From the NCBI GenBank assembly GCA_002179805.1, contig NAVB01000412.1, positions 53,543 through 117,542 on the forward strand: a stretch of 64,000 nt of DNA. The letters are read 5' to 3'. A program made the translations under genes and the position numbers. The notes below the pieces were generated by a model. That model did no database searches. It was not told the origin of the DNA and was given only the letters and a program-made list of their open reading frames with translations. Every line of letters begins with the position of its first letter. Position 1 is the stretch's first letter. The stretch is from Acanthamoeba lenticulata (Eukaryota; Discosea; Longamoebia; Acanthamoebidae). Shown one piece after another: positions 47,701 through 61,331 of this stretch.

Positions 47701-49192
47701 TGGGCGATCGAGTCACGCTGGTGGAAGGGGTCAGTGAGGAAGTGGCCGTCGCCGTAGAGGTGGGTGTCGCGGTCGGTGTTGGCGTGAGAGTAGCCGTCGC
47801 ATTCGCGGTCCCCGATGGTGTGACGGAGGCCGTCGGTGAAGCTGTGGACGTTGCGGTGAGTGTGGCTGTGGGAGTACGTGTGGCCGTAGCAGTTGGAGCG
47901 ATTGAGGGCTTGAAGGAGATGGATGCCGTAGGGCTGGGAGTCGACGTGGGTGTGGAAGTTATAGTGGCTGTGGGGGAGGCCGTAGTAGAAGCAGTGGGTG
48001 TGGCTGTAACAAAGACCGTGGACGTGGGTGAGGGCGAGCGTGTAGAAGTGGGTGTGGCTGTGGGTGTGGCATTAGCCGAGATTGATGGCGTGGGCGTGGG
48101 CGTGGATGTGGGCGTGGGCGTGGACGTGGGGGTAGATGTGGGCGTGGATGTGAGGGTGGACGTGGGTGTGGGCGTGGGCGTGGGTGTGGGCGTGGGCGTG
48201 GGCGTGGGCGTGGGTGTGGGCGTGGGCGTAGCAGAAAATGTGGGTGTGGGAGATGAAGTGGCTGTGCCCGTTGGTGAGGCGGTGGGTGTTCCCGTAGCAG
48301 ATACTGTAGACGTAGGCGTGCGTGTGGGCGTGGGTGTAGTTGGCGTGGGCGTGGAAGTAGCAGAGACTGTTGGTGTGGCCGTGGGTGTGGTAGTAGCCGC
48401 CGTTGGAGTTGGCGTCGGGGTAGGAGTTGAGGTGCGTGTGGGAGTTGGCGTGGGAGTGGGAGTCGAAGTGGCTGTGGGTGTTGCAGTAGGTGTAGCCGTA
48501 AGGGTAATAGATGGGGAAGCAGTTGGGCTGATTGTCATGCTGGCAGATGGGCTAGTAGAAGGGTTTGGAGGTGGGGAAAAAGCGGGATCACAGGATATAA
48601 TATCGATGGTGATGGTGGCACTTGAGGCGCAGAGCCAAGAGTATTGAAGATCGACGCTTGCACCAGGAGCGAAACCATTGGCCGAGTAAGCCGAGGACTG
48701 CAAGACCCAACTCTGCGTACCGGGAATCCATTGAACTCCTGTGCTGTTGTCTATGACCTGGCAGGGCGGGCTAAAGAGAAATCTGACGTAGTAAACTGAT
48801 GCTGGGCCAGTCGAAGTGATATTGCCTTTCCACCTGGTGGCTTCTTGATCGCCGATGGGCCAGTAATTGTCGCGGTACTGAGAGAACTCGACCGAGCATT
48901 CAGAGCTTGAGGAGGGGGCGGTTGATTGTCTGCGCGCCAGGGTACCAGCGATTTCACGAGAACTCGCAGTACTCTGGTGCAATGTGCTGGAAGTAGAACC
49001 GGCAGTAGAGGAGTATTCACGAGAGAGAACACTCTCTGAGCTATGTGAAACCTCACCCACTCTCTCTGGTTGAGCAAGTCAGCTTTACTTCAAGTGCAAG
49101 TACAATGAGGCTTCATCCGCACCTGAGAAGCATGAAGAAGTGGAGAAAATGAGAAGATAAACGGCCAGGCTCGCTATGCAGAACCCATACAT
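44779..49192 (-). CDS. Single-pass surface glycoprotein: CBM-like head, mucin-like stalk, EGF module
   Basis: A short first exon from ATG 49192 encodes a signal peptide ([20 protein letters not shown]) and splices over about 60 nt to 49066. The mature N-terminus has a beta domain resembling carbohydrate-binding modules of the CBM49 type ([34 protein letters not shown]). About 390 residues of Thr/Pro/Ser repeats (TPTPTPTPT type, 47400-48560) form a likely O-glycosylated stalk. Further beta-rich ectodomain follows, with a six-cysteine EGF module ([25 protein letters not shown]). A membrane helix ([20 protein letters not shown]) leads to a Ser/Pro-rich cytosolic tail ending ESTPRP. This is the layout of an adhesion or recognition receptor; the ligand is unknown but a glycan is plausible. 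Confidence 0.8.
47900..48560 (-). repeat. Degenerate Thr-Pro coding minisatellite
   Basis: Hexamer-based repeat (GTGGGC/GTGGGT units on the plus strand, strongest at 48060-48240) coding TPTPTP in the surface glycoprotein. Such a tract should vary in length between strains. Confidence 0.8.
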
Positions 49193-49666
49193 CTTGGCGG
49201 AAGCCCGCTAGGCGGGACTAGATAACACTGTGCCCGTGCAGTGCAAGCTCTTCTCTTGGTCTCCACCCGCCGTCGCCATTTACCTTTTGAAAAACGGTAT
49301 TACCAAAGAAGGCATAAGGTCTCATCTTAGGTTCCCTCTCTCCAAGCAGTTGTGCAAAGCATTACAATGCAAAGCACGTGCAGTTCGGTTTGTATCCAAT
49401 GGCGAAAGGCTCGTAGTTGTTGTGCTTGCTGCACTCTCGGCCAATGTTTGTTATATTTTTTCTGGCCGAGCAGACAGCGTGATGTTTCTGCGATTGGCAG
49501 TAAATGATGCACTTTACGGCCATTTCCGGGGGCCGGATTTTCAACTGCGGCTTCCGTGCTGGGCTTGCGGGAAACGCTGGGGGAAGGCGAGAGCCTTTCT
49601 GTCCTTGAACAGTACCGGTCGGCAGTGTTGGGCGTGCCGTTGTGGCGTGCGAGCAGCCACGACAAC
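49193..49666. other. Divergent intergenic region, surface protein / ABCA
   Basis: 474 bases between divergent starts. It contains AT-rich blocks (49440-49460) but no element I can single out. No gene is seen. Confidence 0.45.
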
Positions 49667-52600
49667 ATGGAGCGGTACGATGCCAGCGAAGGAGAAGAAG
49701 AGGTCAGGTCTAGTGCACAGGCCACAGAAAGAGCGACCCTGCTCCGGGGGACGAAGAAGGGCAAGGGCAAGTTCGACAGTGGCTTGGGCGAACTAGATAC
49801 TGATTTTGATGAAGACAACGAACAAGTCATCTTCTCTGTGGGTGAGACCAAGCAACCAAACGGCGCGTCATACGAACAACACTATTCCCAAATCACTCCC
49901 AAATCCTACCAGTTCAAGGCCCTATTTCGCAAGAACTTCAAGCTGCAGGTACGACCCTTGCTGGCTAGTGTGCATTCCTTCATTTTTTTTGCTCATCTTC
50001 CTTGGGCGATTTCTTTGGGCAGTTGCGACAACGCTGCACGCTGTGCTGCCAGATTCTTGTTCCCCTCCTGCTCATCTGCTACGTCGGTGCCATGCAGCTG
50101 CTCTTCAACTCCCTGCTCGACAACAAGGTAGGGCAGACTCCAATATTTCTATTCTTCATTTATTTCTAATTATTTCTTATTTTATTTTATTTTATTTTAT
50201 TATTTTTATTTTTTGACGTGAACATTATTGTGCGGCAGGGCTGGCGAGATCCTGAGGTGAAGCATCCCGCCGCGCTGAATGGCGAATCATCGTTCTTCCT
50301 CGGCGATCCGCTCGTCGACGCGATGCCCGAGCTGGGCTATCTCTCCATCACCGGCGCCAAGGCCGGTAACGTGCCCCACGTCGTGTTTCTTTATTTTGTG
50401 TCGGTTGTGGAGCAGCTCGTGCACATACGTACGTGGGGAGGTGGATACGCATTACTGACCACGCAGCCACTCCACAGGCATGTTGGCCAACGTCAGTCAA
50501 GAAAGGTATTCAATACCCAACGGCACGAAGATAAGTCTACCGGTCCCGATAGGCAATGAAATCTACATGCCCTTCCTGCTGCCCACCTCTTCGCGTGCCT
50601 CCCTGCAAAAGGAGATCAAGGATATGAAGGTCCTTTCATCCTCTCACTTTATTTTTGATATAAAAGAATGAAAAGTGTCCCCATTTCGCCGCAGCTCATG
50701 TCGAGAACTTCGCGCAGGACCGTTTCTCCTCTGCTCTGCAATCGGGCAAGGACTACGAGAGCCTTTTTGAGGCGCCCTTCGCGTGGCTTGGTGCGGCCTT
50801 GGCACCACCGTCTCTCCATTCACAATCACTCTCTCGACTCACTAAAGCGAGTGCCCCACTCGGTTTTGTTTGCGCATCGACAGCATTTTCGTTTCAGAAC
50901 GTCACTACGCAAGGCACGCCCCGGCTGAGCTTCGAGATCCAGCGCGAGGAGCAGTTTCCCTACGTCATCGCCTACGGGTGTGTCTGCACTCTCCTTCCCT
51001 TGCTTCTCTCTCTCTCTCTTTCTCACACACCTGACCTCGCCCTTGACCTTCAGGGGCAAGGACTCGACCGAGCTGGGCATTGCTGGCATCATCCTCATGG
51101 CCAATGCCTGGCTCGCCGCCAGCGTGAACCGCAGCCTCCAAGTCCTGCTCCAGGTATCGCCGCACACACTCCCGTCCGTTGAGCCTTAAGGTGGCTGCTG
51201 ACGTGTGCACAAACCGACGCGACTGCACTCTAGGGCTTCCCCTACGAGGAGCTGCCCATAAATATTGACGTGGGCAGCCTCACAGCCACGCTCACCTACC
51301 CCCTGATCATGTCGTGGCTCCTCCCGGTCTACGTTTACAACATCGTCCTCGAGAAGCAGGAGAAGCTGCGCGAGATGATGAAGATGGCACGGCCCCTCAC
51401 CCACATGGCACATGTTTTATAGTTTATTTATTTATTGATCTGACTTTCCGTCCGTACGCACCACACAGATGGGAATGAAGATGTCCAACTACTGGGCTGT
51501 CACGTTCGTGTATAACGTCATCCTCTACTTGGCCGTCCTCGTCGTCGTCTACGGCTTTTCCTACGGCTTCGGCTTTGCCATCTTCACGCAGGGCAGGTGC
51601 GTTTGTGTGGTCGTCGTCGCACTGATGCGTCTCATGGCTCGGACTCACGCCAATGGGCTGTCATGTTGTTGACTCCGTCCGCTGTGGCGACTCTAGCGTG
51701 CCGGCCACGCTCTTCCTGTTCCTGCTGTGGGGCAATGCGCAGATCGCCGTCGCATTCTTCCTGTCCTCCATCTTCAACAGCACGCGCTTCGCCACCAGTA
51801 CGGACCTCCCCTTCTTCATTGTTCTTAAGACCGAGAGCCAATGAGTGTGACCCATGCATGTAATTCTCTCGCCAGTCTTTTGCTACTTCCTGGTCATCAT
51901 TCAAGCCATCCTCTCCTTTGTGATCAACGTCACTGGTACTTTTTCTTTCTATTTTAATTTTTAAAATTAGTATTTGTTATTTTTCTTTTGATCCTAAAAG
52001 CAGAATTTTACCCAAAAAATGCGCATGTCTGCCACCAGTGTTCAACAAGGACGGGAATGCGCCCTTCTTCTGGAACCTGTGGCCGCCCTTTGCCTTCTAT
52101 CGGTAGAAATCGCTGGCCAGGCATGCGCGCACGCTTTTCCTGGCTTCGGCTGACCGTGTGGTCGGTGATGTAGGGCGATTTACGTGCTGGGCGCCATGTG
52201 CGGCCGAGGCGAGTGTCCAGAGACCTCTGACTACGACTTCAGCTTTGAGGTGGTCCACATCTTCCTGTTCCTCATCTTCACTTCCATCTTCTTCTACCTC
52301 CTCGCCTTGTACGTGGCCCACAACGTCGCGATCGCGGTGCTGTGATGGTTGTATGGCTTCCTTTCTCTCATCACCGTTTTCAATCATTATCATCATCATC
52401 ATCATATCAACAGCTACCTGGACGCCGTGCTGCCCAAGCAATTTGGCGTGTCCAAGAAGCCCTGGTTCTTCCTCAGCCCGCTCCTCAAGCTCTGCCGCCG
52501 CGCCAAGTCCTCCTCGACTTCCGGCGGGTACGCCTTCCCTCCCGCCTCTAGCCTCTTTCGTGGCTCCCCGAAGAGAAGAGGAGAAAAAGAAGAGGAAAAA

Positions 52601-54368
52601 GAAAATTCAGGCCGGCTCACCACGGCCGCGACGGCGGTGCGTTCTATTCTAGAAGCATCCAAGCCGATGAGGAGAACCTGGCCCTGTTGGCCCCCAAGCG
52701 GAGCGTCACGCAGACCGTCGAGAGCGTACCGAGCACCCTTTGCCCATATGGGCGCCAATGTATGTTTCCATCGCCTGACGGCACCACGCGTGGATTGGTT
52801 GGCTGGTTGGTTGCAGTTGGAGGAGCCGGCCGACGTGGCGCGCGAGAGGCAGAGGGTGTACGAGGGACGGATCGACGCGGACTCACCCGTCGTCATCCGC
52901 GACCTGCGCAAGGAGTACGGCGCGCGCTTCGGGTACGTGGACCTAACCAACGCGCACACTGCAGCCCTCCTTCCCCACGGCAACGCGACTGTTGACCGCC
53001 GGAGAGCACCGCAGGAAGAGCAAGAAGGTGGCGGTGCAGAACCTGACCCTCTCCATCCGCAAGGGCGAGTGCTTCGGCCTCCTCGGGCCCAACGGCGCCG
53101 GTGCGACCTTGCCTCTGGGGTGAAGGCTAAGAATGGTGCTGACGTCATCCTGGCCAAATCTCACACCTCAGGCAAGACGACGACGCTGAGCATCCTGACG
53201 GGCCTCTTCCCGCCGTCGTCGGGGACGGCCCACGTGGGCGGCTATGACATCCGGACGGACATCGACATGATCCACCGGGTGATGGGCGTGTGCCCGCAGT
53301 TCGACACCCTGTGGATGGACCTCACCTGCGAGGAGACGCTGCTCTTCTACGCGCGCCTCAAGGGCGTCGCCGCCAGCGACGAGAAGCAGCACGTCCTCCA
53401 GTCCCTCACCATGGTGCGCCACCCACCGGGCCCCGTCCTGCTCTTGCTGGCGATGATCAACCAACAACCCCCTGCCGCGATGGTGTGGACCAGGTCGGGC
53501 TGCAAGACTACCCGACGAGACTGGTCAAGGACCTCTCGGGCGGCATGCGCCGACGCCTGTCGGTCGCCGTGTCCCTTGTGGGCAACCCGCGCATCGTCTT
53601 CCTCGACGAGCCCACCACGTATGTCCCCACATCGCGATGGGGCGGGAGGGCCCGAGCCTCACGACATGACCCACACGGGGCTTGCGCGTTTGGGGGGGAG
53701 GGGGGGTGCAGCGGCCTGGACCCGGAGAGCAGGCGCCACTTGTGGGACGTGCTGGCTCAGGTCAAGACCGACCGCTGCATGATCCTCACCACGCACAGCA
53801 TGGAGGAAGCGGACGTGCTCTGCACCACAATCGGCATCATGTCCAACGGCAGTCTGCAGTGCCTGGGGCCGCAGCAGGACCTCAAGACGCGGTTCGGCCA
53901 GGGCTACACGCTCACGCTCAACTACCCGCCGGAGGCCGAGCAGCGCGTGGCCGACTTCATCCAGGAGCTGCTTCCCAGCGCTTCGCTCGTGGAGAAGTAC
54001 GGCCAAGGCCCGTCGAAGACTCTTCCTGAGGCTTGAGCTTACATCTGTGTGGCGCGGCATTCCTTTCCAGGTTCGCGGGCAACGCAACATACCAGATCCC
54101 GGCCACGAACCTCGTCATCTCGGAGCTGTTCGAAGTCATGGAGCAGAAGAAGGACGAAGCAGATATCCTTATTACCACCTCACCCCACCTTCTCCATCTT
54201 TTGCGCATGCACACACGCGCCCTTTCCTTTCTTTTTAGTATGATGATGAAACCACACCTTAACCAAGGCGCACGTATCACCGACTGGGGCATCAGCCAGA
54301 CGAGCCTGGAGGACGTCTTCCTGGCAATTGTGCGGAACGATGAGGGCAGCATCGGCTTCACGAGCTGA
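49667..54368 (+). CDS. ABCA-family half transporter (one membrane domain, one ATPase)
   Basis: More than ten exons. A charged cytosolic start ([20 protein letters not shown]) leads to the first helix ([20 protein letters not shown]), a large extracytosolic loop, then five or six helices including the ABCA hallmark [20 protein letters not shown] and [20 protein letters not shown]. The ATPase has Walker [20 protein letters not shown] (split by the intron ending at 53171), Q-loop [12 protein letters not shown], signature [12 protein letters not shown], Walker [11 protein letters not shown] joined to [14 protein letters not shown], and the switch His in [12 protein letters not shown]. All catalytic motifs are intact. 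The C-terminal ABCA regulatory segment ends [16 protein letters not shown]. One copy of each domain makes it a half transporter that should dimerise, as for several Dictyostelium ABCA proteins. Substrate is probably lipid. Confidence 0.9.
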
Positions 54369-54833
54369 GGCCTCAAGAAGGAAAGGGCCCGTCGGCCAAA
54401 CCTCCGCCGGCGTCAAGGCGGATCAACTCTCTGATCGTCGGCAGCTGACGCCAGCTTCAATCTCGTCTGTGAGTTTAGACGCCCTTTGGGCCCAAGTGTT
54501 GTCGCATAGAAAAATGAAAAAACGGTCCAGTAGCGATCTTTAGGCAAAGGCCTGACCCCACTTGTGTCATGCTCAGCAGACAGCAAGCTTACTCGTTGTT
54601 TGGTCAGGTCCGATCTGTCTCTCTTTCCTACCTGGCACGAGGAGCAGAAAATCTCACTGGTTTCGGCTTCGAATAGTTGAAATTCCCACGCGCGAACGCC
54701 AGCACAACCTGGCTCCAGCAGGCAACCAGTACTGCAACTTGATTAATCTCTGGAGTCACCGCGGCCCGTTTCGTGTGCAATCTGAGGTTGGGCAGAGTCT
54801 CCACCTCCGCGCTCTTCGTGCCAATTCCTCATC
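54369..54833 (+). other. Intergenic upstream of the rhodopsin kinase gene
   Basis: 465 bases between two same-strand genes. I see no open frame with coding character and no clear TATA box. It should hold the ABCA 3' UTR and the rhodopsin kinase promoter. Confidence 0.5.
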
Positions 54834-57800
54834 ATGGGTCCGGGGCGAGATTTTCAGGCTACGACCACGGCCAATCTCTCCTTCATCCAGCAACGACTCG
54901 CGCTGGTAGGGGTGGACCGAGAGGAACGCTCTTCCTCCTCGGCGTTACCAAACTGGCTTCACTGGCTGGCCGACGAGTACCTACCGCAAGGCCGCGTGCT
55001 CCGTTTCCTTGCGGGCAACATGGCTGTCTTCATCTTGGGCTGTATGCTACTGCAGCAACTGCCCAGTACCTATCAATGTGACACTGAACGGCCCCATGAC
55101 CCAGCTTTCGAAGGCTACCATTCGCACTGGGTGTTCAACGGTGCTGAGCTCGCGTTCCTCCTCGCAAGCGTGTGCTTCTTCATGGTGTGCATAGCCGACT
55201 TCAGCGTCATCTTGGTCACTGAAAATCCGCTCAAGCGTCAGCTTATCTGGGTGATCTTCTTCATCAACATCCAAGCTGCCGTGTACTTATATCGTCTCAT
55301 TCTTAACCTCGCCTGCAAAGGAGGTCCCTTGCTCAACCATCCTCCCCTTTACCTTCTGTACAACGTTGCACAGCACGTATGGCATGATGTGCTGGGAGCA
55401 CACGCCTGTCTTTGCCGATGGCCACCATCGACCGCTCTACCCCCTACGCTGGCTCATGTGGGCTTGCTCCACAGCAAGCCTTATCTTCATGATCGGCGAG
55501 CTGGCGGCCGACAGTGTCTCTTCCTGGCCCATGGTCGTTCTGAGTGACGTCATGGGCCTCGCGCTGGGCTTCTTCTCACTCTACCTCTACAGCCCCATCT
55601 TATGCTGGCTCTGCTTCATCCTGGGCGTGGTGGCCTACATGCCCACCGTGTGGGGCATTTACCGACTTTTTTCTGCCGGTACCGCAAACACTTATCTCCT
55701 TCTTCTTCTTTTTCTGACTAGCGATATGTATCTTCCGCAGGCTGGCTCAAGTTGATATCACGGGAAAGCACACTGTGCTTCCAGATCCTCGCCTTCTCCA
55801 CAATCGTCTTGTGGTCGGCTTTTCCGGTCATCCAGCTGTGCGCCATGTTCCAGCTCATCTCGCCTTCCCTTGGTACTCCCTCCCCGTCGCGCTTGGCTGC
55901 CCCTGGCCCTCGCCTCCTCGCCTCCTCTCACCGGGATGTCGCCCTGCAGAAGCGATCCTGTACACGATACTCGACGTCACCGTCAAGGTGATCTACTCGC
56001 TCGGGCTGCTGCGGAGCAACTATTATTCGATCGACCAGCTCGAGGAAGTCAAGCGCTTGGGCTCTGAGGTACGTCAAGCAACGAGCTAGCTCTCGTGCGG
56101 TGGCACTGGCTCTCCCGATTTTGTTTTACTTAAAGGGCACCGAGTGCAGGAAATCCTCTGCAAGGCGCTGGCCACGACGCGCGAAATTGAACTGGCCGGC
56201 CGCATCCTCCTCACGGCCAAGTCCGAGGCCGGCGCCATCAAGCAATTGTGCGTTGATTCTTGCTTCCCACGCACAGGCTTGCGCGTCTTCTCGCTGACGC
56301 TTCGATGCGAACGCAATCGGGCTTCAGGCACCGGTCGTTCCTGTCCCACATGAGTCACGAGCTGCGGACCCCGCTGAACGCGATGATCGGGTTCAACGAG
56401 CTCCTAATTGAGGACACCGGCCTGAGCTCCCTGCAGAAGGCCTACATCACGGCCGCGCTCAACTCGGCCAAGGGGCTGTTGGGCATGATAGACAACATTC
56501 TCGAGTACTCGCGTCTCGAGGGCTCCGTGATTCATCTCGACGCCCGAGAATTTGACCTCAACTACGTGTTGGACGACGTCGTCGACTCCCTGCGCAAGCA
56601 GGCCCACCTCCACGGTACATACTTCTTCGAAATGGGGTCGATTTCTTCTTCTAACGCGTGTTCAACGGCCATAGGAGTGGACGTGGTGTACCGGGCCGAC
56701 ATGAAGGGGACCAATGGGAAGCTGATAGGCGACCCCCATCGGCTGGGTCAGATGTTGCGACACCTGGTCGAAAACGCCATCAAGTCCTACGTTAATGCCG
56801 GGCGTGAGGCACAAAGAGTTCCGACCGTCGAGATACGGGCGCACTTTGCCAACAAGCGGCTATTGGGCCGTCAGGGCGACGGCGGCTGGGCCGAGCTGGC
56901 CCAGTGGCCCGACGGTGAGGCCGCACCACCGGCTCAAACGAGCTCGGCCCGAGTGGGCACCCTCACCATCGAGATCGAGGACCACGGCAGGGGCATCCCC
57001 GAGAAGGAGCTGGTGAAGCTCTTCACGCCATTCGGCCAGGTCGATGGTCGTGGCAAGAGCGACGGAATCGGTTCGAGCTTCCTCTTCCCGCTTTACTCTC
57101 GGGTATGGGATTGAAGCTTATGGGCCAAACGTTGGGCGGGGGGCATGTTACAGGACTGGGACTGGCCATCGTCAAGCAACTGGCCGAAGCGATGGGCGGC
57201 CAGATCAACTGTACCAGCGCCGAGGGCGTCGGCTCTACCTTCTTCCTCCGCAACTTGACCTTCCCCATTAGCACCCGGCCAGCCCAACCGCTGCCCGCCG
57301 CGACTCTCGAGCAACTGGTTCGTTTGCGCGAGGAGGTCTTTCGGGTTCCGTTCACTCGTCTTGGCTCACGCACATGAACTTGCCTGTTGGTGTACAGGAG
57401 AAGCTCTCGGTTTCGGTCGTGGCATTCCAGCCCCTCCTGCACGGCCTCGCCTATCATATGCAGAGCCTTCGCATCGCGCACGTGACCATCGATGCTGCCC
57501 ACGACGATGCCTTGCACGAGTGGATCGCGTCTGTCGAGCGCGACAGCCGCAGAGTCGAAAACGACGATACCACACACGACGACGACAACAACAAGAACAG
57601 CGTGCTGATTATAGAGGCGGCTGTGTTGGATAAGCTGCGTAAGGTCCTGGGCAAGAGCCACTCGCTACCCTACGGCCGGCTCATCGTGCTGGCCCCGCCC
57701 CAGCCCCACACGGAGGGCACCATGCTGGCCATCGACGGGCCGCCGCGAGAAGCGATCGCGCCGAGCGTGGAACACTTGACGCGGCCCATTACCAGCTACG

Positions 57801-58444
57801 CCCTGCGCGACGTCCTTTTGGCAAACGCAGCGGACAAGTCCGAGGAGCTCGTCCCCTCCACCACGAGCACCAGCAAGGCCAACCTCCGTCATCACCAACA
57901 GCAAGGAGAAGCCGAAGCAGAGGCACGCCATCGGTCGGCTCAAGACGAGGAAGAGGAAGAGGCGATCGAGTACCGCGTGCTCGTGGTGGACGACAACAAA
58001 GTCAACCAGAAGGTGGTCGGCGCAATCCTACGTCGCTTGGATGTCCCCTTTGACACGGCCAACGATGGCGTCGAGGCTATCGAGTGTGTCTGTCGGACCA
58101 AATACGACCTCGTCCTCATGGACCTCACCATGCCTCGGGTATGTCGCCTCAACTTATTTTCAATTGGATGAATTCTAATCTTCTATTGATTTGGGCAGAT
58201 GGGCGGCCTGGAAGCAACGCGCATTGTGCGCACGATGGAGGGCCGCTTGCCAGCGGGAGACGTGCCGTTGGACATCGTGGCGATGACGGCAGCCACGAGC
58301 AAGGAGGCCGAGGACGAGTGCATGCGGTCGGGCTTCACGCTCTACATGCCCAAGCCCGTCAAGTTCACCACGGTCAAGGAGCTTATCGAGGAGAAGATCG
58401 CAGCCAAGAAGGCCCGGCTCCGCGAGCAGCGGCAGCGCTCATAA
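54834..58444 (+). CDS. Rhodopsin hybrid histidine kinase (type-1 opsin-HK-receiver)
   Basis: First exons: 54834-55282, 55374-55678, 55741-55872, 55950-56068, all in phase. They encode a seven-helix type-1 rhodopsin. Helix C has LYPLRWLMWACSTASLIFMI (R175 = bacteriorhodopsin R82), helix F has TIVLWSAFPVIQLCAM, and helix G has ILYTILDVTVKVIYSLGLLR with Asp304 (= D212) and the retinal Schiff-base lysine Lys308. The positions of D85 and D96 are Met178 and Met189, so it is unlikely to pump protons. A helical linker leads to HisKA (SFLSHMSHELRTPLNAMIGF), HATPase (LGQMLRHLVENAIKSY; EIEDHGRGIPEKEL; TGLGLAIVKQLAEAMGG), a pseudo-receiver-like region, and a C-terminal receiver with VLVVDDNKVNQK, VLMDLTMPRMGGLEATR (Asp acceptor) and YMPKPVKF. 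Light should switch a phosphorelay. Confidence 0.88.
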
Positions 58445-58661
58445 CAACAACAACTCCACAGCCTGCAGCACTTGGGTCCGTTTGTACATAGCCGTGCTTC
58501 CTGCCCTCTGGTTATCAAGAGTTGATAAGCCAGCCACCTGATGAAACCCCCGACAGTCACGTCGTGTGGTCTACGCTCCTTTTTTTTGTTAAATAGGAAA
58601 TAAATAAAAAAATGAAAATGAAATAAAAAAATGAAATGAATCTCTTTTCTTCTGCGTTGAG

Positions 58662-59949
58662 ATGTTGCGTCAAGTGGGCACGAACGGGGTTGGGCGCTTG
58701 TTGAGTGGGCGAGCAGCTGTGCGTGGTGCTGCAACGATGGCAGAAGGAGGAGCCAAGGCGTTGGAGGGGAAGGTGCAGGTGGCCTTGATCCAGCTGCACA
58801 GTGAGTCAATCAATCCCGAGGAGAACCAAGCAAAGGCTGAAGCCTTGGTCCGAGAAGCCGCCGGCAAGGGTGCCCAGTTCATCCTTCTTCCTGAGCTTTA
58901 CAGGTGCGTCGTCACTCGTCAAGATTCGTGCATTTCAGCGTGTAATCAACAGCTTGCAGGACAATGCTGCCACGAGAGCTGATGCCCAAGTACGCCGAGC
59001 CCATCCCTGGTGGGTCCACAGCAAGGCGATGGGCGGGCCTCGCCAAGGAGCTGGACGTGTGGCTGCTCGGTGGTTCCTTGGTCGAGCCCGACGAGGACCA
59101 CCCGGGCAAGCTCTACAACACGGCCGTCCTCTTCACCAATAAGGGTTCCTTCGCCGCACCGCCGCTTCTCCTTGCCCTCAACTCACATGAACATGCTCTT
59201 GCAGGCGACCTCGCCGCCAAATACCGCAAGATCCACCTCTTCGATGTCTGCGTCCCAGGCGTCGTCGACTTTCAAGAGTCAGCCCTGATCTCATCTGGCG
59301 AGCAGGTAGGCCTCGCCCCTTCCTCTAGATGAACACGATCGCTGTCGGTTGCATGACTCTTTATCTTCTCCATCGTGGACAAAGACCGCCACGGTCGCGT
59401 CGCCCTTCGGCCGGCTGGGTCTCTCTGTGTGCTACGACCTCCGCTTCCCCGAGCTCTTCCGTGCCCTTGCGAAAGAGGGCATGGACATCCTTTGCCTGCC
59501 CGCCGCCTTCAAGTACGCTGTGTTCCAGCTCCGCTCGTGCACACTTGCTCGCTCCAATGAGCGACACGCTGCGCGATGATCTCATCTGGCACACCTTTTT
59601 AGCTACGGGACGGGCCAAAAGCACTGGCTTCACTTGCTCAAAGCGCGAGCAATCGAGAACCAGTGCTTCGTGTTGGCGCCCAATCAGGTTGGCACGGCGC
59701 CCAACAACTTCAAGTCATGGGGCCACTCCCTCATCCTCGACCCTTGGGGCGACGTACGTCACCCTGTTCGTCCACACAATAGGCAGATCTTGGTCATATG
59801 CTGATACACCACGTTTGCTTCAGGTGGTGGCTGAAGGTGGCGACGGGGAAAAGGTTGTGTACGGCACTCTGGATCTATCCCTCCTGCACAAATACCGCCA
59901 GGCGCTGCCCTCGCTCAAGCACATCCGGAAAGACATTTTTCACGTGTAA
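58662..59949 (+). CDS. NIT1-like nitrilase-family amidase (deaminated glutathione amidase)
   Basis: Six or seven exons from ATG 58662. The N-terminus MLRQVGTNGVGRLLSGRAAV is Arg-rich without acids, like a mitochondrial presequence; ATG 58737 would give a cytosolic form. The catalytic triad is intact: Glu in FILLPELYRTM, Lys in KYRKIHLFDVCVPG and Cys in GRLGLSVCYDLRFPELF. The C-terminal part has HWLHLLKARAIENQCFVLAP and SWGHSLILDPWGDVVAEG. FDVCVPG, CYDLRFPEL and the ending YRQALPSLKHIRKDIF favour NIT1 over omega-amidase (NIT2). NIT1 hydrolyses deaminated glutathione, a metabolite-repair reaction. It is not fused to FHIT here. Confidence 0.88.
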
Positions 59950-60077
59950 GGAAGCGAACGCTCATCTCGGCGGCTACAGGCCTGCAAGAAGTTTCAAAAA
60001 AGCAACACAGAGCGAAGGAATAGAGAGAAACAAGGCTACTGTATTGAATAAGGGTCTGGGCAGGGGCGACAACTCGC

Positions 60078-61331
<1,254 letters not shown>

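Noticed and set aside
47478..48647. 389-codon Val/Gly repeat ORF on the plus strand
   Set aside because: It is the reverse reading of the Thr/Pro stalk of the surface glycoprotein; the minus strand has the signal peptide, EGF and membrane helix in frame with it.
49556..49666. N-terminal extension of the ABCA protein upstream of ATG 49667
   Set aside because: The frame is open, but codon choice and composition change at 49667, and the protein starts there with a typical charged cytosolic segment.
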